DNA of 64,000 nucleotides from NCBI RefSeq assembly GCF_016859125.1, contig NZ_CP069338.1, positions 9,985,501 through 10,049,500 of the forward strand, given 5' to 3'. Below the pieces are notes generated by a model. It saw nothing but the letters and a program-made list of their open reading frames with translations, was not told the origin of the DNA and did not search any database. The DNA comes from Archangium violaceum (GTDB taxonomy: Bacteria; Myxococcota; Myxococcia; Myxococcales; Myxococcaceae). Positions within the stretch are counted from its first letter, which is position 1. Each line of letters opens with the position of its first letter. Shown piece by piece: positions 62,013 through 64,000 of the stretch. The position numbers were made by a program, and so were the translations under genes.

Positions 62013-62727
62013 GGGGGACCGCATTATCTTGCAGCCGTGGCGGCAAGGCGAGTGTTGTCCCTCCGTGGCACGGGGGGCGAGCGCGGCGGTGGGAGAGCTG
62101 GAGCCCTCACGGCGGCTCGCCTTCATCCAATCGCACCTGCACGAGGACGCGCGGCGGGCGCGAATCTGGACGGGCGCATGGGGCGCCAGTTACTCCGTGC
62201 TGACATTGGGCCAGCTCACGCTGGCTCCCCTCTTCGCTCCGGCGGAGCAGCCGGACTTCTACGTGGGCGCGATCTCCTCGGTGGGGGGCGTGGCGGCGCT
62301 GCTCGCGGTGCCCCTGGCCGTGATGGAGGACTCGCCCACGCTCGACGCACTGGCCGCGCGGCAACAGGGGCCGGTGGACTGCGAGGTGCTCGCCGAGGCC
62401 GAGCGGCTGCTCGTCCGGAGTGCCCGGAGCGAAGAAGAGGGACGGAGCTGGGTGATGCACGGAGCCAACGTCCTCTACAACGTCCTCACCGGGCTGGTGC
62501 TGGGGCTGTTCTTCGACCGCTGGCCCTCCGCCGCGATCACCGCCGCCACCGGGTGGCTGCTCGGTGAGGTGATGATTCTCACGCAGCCCACCGGAGCCCA
62601 GGACGCGCTCCGCGCCTACCGTGAGGGAAAGGCGCTCTCCGAAGAGGGCCAGGCCGCGCTCGACTGGCACGTCAGCGTGGCGATGGCGCCCCACCACGTC
62701 GGCCTGCGGCTCCGGCTCGCCTTCTGA
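62011..62727 (+). CDS. Small membrane protein, divergent from the kinase
   Basis: A 238-aa protein with about four hydrophobic segments (YSVLTLGQLTLAPLF, FYVGAISSVGGVAALLAVPLAVM, VLYNVLTGLVLGLFF, AITAATGWLLGEVMI). No family recognised. The ATG at 62011 has GGAG/GAGG upstream and shares CATG with the kinase start on the other strand; a GTG at 62089 is an alternative that would separate the two genes. Convergent with the beta-helix gene. Confidence 0.6.
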   Translation: MGDRIILQPWRQGECCPSVARGASAAVGELEPSRRLAFIQSHLHEDARRARIWTGAWGASYSVLTLGQLTLAPLFAPAEQPDFYVGAISSVGGVAALLAVPLAVMEDSPTLDALAARQQGPVDCEVLAEAERLLVRSARSEEEGRSWVMHGANVLYNVLTGLVLGLFFDRWPSAAITAATGWLLGEVMILTQPTGAQDALRAYREGKALSEEGQAALDWHVSVAMAPHHVGLRLRLAF

Positions 62728-62786
62728 GTGGGAGGCCCTCCGCCCTCCCCGCCCGCGGCCTGAGCGGGCGTGTGCCCAAAGCGGGC

Positions 62787-64000
62787 CTACGGGAGCTGGA
62801 GCTCGAACGCGCCGATGTCACACCGCGCGCCCGACGGCCTCGGAAGCCCGCGCTGATCGGTCGAGAGCAGAACGCCGGTTGCATCGACGCACCCCGCGGG
62901 ATCGCCGCCGTCGACGGCGGGGCTCTCCGGCTCGATCGGCAGCGACGGGACCGGACCGCCGTGGTCTCCGGATGCGCCGAACAGGGGATCGTGCCCGACG
63001 AGGTCGGTCGAGGCGAGCGTCATCCCGACGCACGCGGTGACATCGCCGAACAGGTTGTGGCCAGACGACGTCGTCGTGGACAGCGGCCCCCGCAGCGGAC
63101 AGTCCGCACCGCCCGGCGCGTCGTTCCGAGCGAGGATCGTGTTCCGCAACCGGACGACGGCCGCCCGGTAGGATGGCGACGTGGGCGGCTCGCCAAATTC
63201 GAAGATCGTTCCGAGCGGTCCGTTCGTCTGGTTGAGCGCGAGCGTCGCGTTGCTCAGGTCGACGAGCACGTCGCTCCCATCGCGGTTGAACAGGTTCAGG
63301 ATCCCGCCGTTCACCGCCGACCGGGCCTGAACCACGTTCTCGGAGATCGTGCTGTTCGTCGCGGAGAGCGTGAACAGGCGTCCCGCGGCGTGCCTCGGCA
63401 CGTACAGCATGAAGAGACCGCCTTGCACGGCGTCGGTCGCGAGCGAGGTCCCGACGCGGTTGCGGCTCACGTCCGTGCGGACGAACGCGATCTCGCCGTC
63501 CGGATCCGGGTCACCGGAAGATCCGGACGTGGACGCCAGGTAGAGCAGGCCGCCATGGACGACGCCCGGATTCATCGTCGACCCGCCGTCGACGCCGGAC
63601 GTGATCGTGTTGGCGCGCAGGACCGAGTCCACGATCGCGACGTGTCGGGCCTCCTCGAGATGGAACAATCCGCCTTGCGTCAGGCCTCGCGAGCTGGCAA
63701 CGGCGTTGTCCACGAACGTGGAGCTCGCGAGCGTGACGACGACGGGCGAGGTCCGCGCGAGATACGCGTAGAGAAGCCCTCCGGACACGCCGTTCGTGCT
63801 GGCAACGGTGTTCCCCTCCACGCGCGTTCCCTCGACCGCAAGCGCGCCAGGCAGGAGCGGCGTCGTTGTCGCGCGGCTCCAGTAGAAGTGCACCAGCCCG
63901 CCCTTCGAGCCGTACTGCGCGGCCGACGTGACGGCGTTCGAGTGGATGTCGCAGTCCTTGAGCCGCAGCGTCCGGACGGCCGAGAGCAGCCCGCCGTCGA
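62787..64000 (-). CDS. Right-handed beta-helix surface protein, 5' end missing
   Basis: At least 404 aa; the frame stays open to the right window edge, so the N-terminus is outside. The sequence is built from repeating units with GG(L/I)(L/F) turns (GGLLYAYLA, GGLFHLEEA, GGLLYLAS, GGLFMLYVP, GGILNLFNR) and N-rich strands (NTITSG, NSTISENVV), the look of a parallel beta-helix. The C-terminus (SPAVDGGDPAGCVDATG ... CDIGAFELQLP) is the choice-of-anchor Q type end found in myxobacterial and other surface proteins. Likely exported and surface-exposed; function unknown. Confidence 0.7.
   Translation of the reverse strand, partial: DGGLLSAVRTLRLKDCDIHSNAVTSAAQYGSKGGLVHFYWSRATTTPLLPGALAVEGTRVEGNTVASTNGVSGGLLYAYLARTSPVVVTLASSTFVDNAVASSRGLTQGGLFHLEEARHVAIVDSVLRANTITSGVDGGSTMNPGVVHGGLLYLASTSGSSGDPDPDGEIAFVRTDVSRNRVGTSLATDAVQGGLFMLYVPRHAAGRLFTLSATNSTISENVVQARSAVNGGILNLFNRDGSDVLVDLSNATLALNQTNGPLGTIFEFGEPPTSPSYRAAVVRLRNTILARNDAPGGADCPLRGPLSTTTSSGHNLFGDVTACVGMTLASTDLVGHDPLFGASGDHGGPVPSLPIEPESPAVDGGDPAGCVDATGVLLSTDQRGLPRPSGARCDIGAFELQLP

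Overview
The window is about 64 kb of very GC-rich DNA. Several things point to a myxobacterium, most likely of the Cystobacter/Archangium kind: long convergent and divergent gene pairs, many lipoproteins and outer-membrane proteins, an Oar-like receptor, a Ser/Thr kinase with an HRDVNPPN catalytic loop, an apparent sigma-54 promoter and a large set of secreted polysaccharide hydrolases. This assignment is inference from gene content, not from a marker gene. I saw no rRNA, tRNA, CRISPR array, insertion sequence or phage module.

Layout. 1-4.4 kb: a translationally coupled cobalamin operon, cobC/cobD-type decarboxylase, cobQ, cobT, cobS. bluB, which makes the lower ligand that CobT activates, lies separately at 18.2 kb. 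4.4-18.1 kb: mostly minus-strand accessory genes, namely a membrane protein, a GH105 lipoprotein, a CPYC flavoprotein, a HEAT-repeat/serpin fusion, decayed gene pieces, an Oar/TonB-type receptor, an alcohol dehydrogenase/SRPBCC pair and a cyclase-family lipoprotein. 18.9-24.3 kb: an ECF sigma factor, a zinc-finger anti-sigma factor, a caspase-like/beta-barrel fusion and a lipoprotein. The same two-block promoter motif precedes the sigma gene and the lipoprotein gene. 24.4-32.1 kb: a flavoprotein, an MlaF-like ATPase lacking two catalytic residues, a three-gene exported operon of DUF1585/1588-type, c-type-cytochrome-like and DUF1501-type proteins, and a lipoprotein.

32.1-35.3 kb: an IclR regulator, a secreted serine esterase and an outer-membrane protein, whose intergenic regions carry TTTCGC-N3-GCGAAA palindromes. 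35.7-44.8 kb: a beta-glucan degradation locus with GH16 carrying cysteine-rich repeats, a GH3 with three F5/8C domains (one nested inside an Ig-like fold), and CBM3-GH16. 45.2-49.7 kb: pyruvate phosphate dikinase behind a candidate sigma-54 promoter, then an AidB-like acyl-CoA dehydrogenase. 49.8-52.9 kb: a NicO/WD40/CobW metal-handling operon. 53.1-58 kb: a PIG-V-like mannosyltransferase, an acyl-CoA carboxyltransferase, and archease followed by RtcB RNA ligase. 58-64 kb: a protein of unknown function behind tandem palindromes, a GNAT acetyltransferase, a DUF4180 protein, a membrane Ser/Thr kinase divergent from a small membrane protein, and a beta-helix surface protein that runs off the right edge.

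The candidates most worth a second look are the ECF/anti-sigma/caspase-barrel unit with its shared promoter, the HEAT-serpin fusion, and the ABC ATPase with a degenerate active site.
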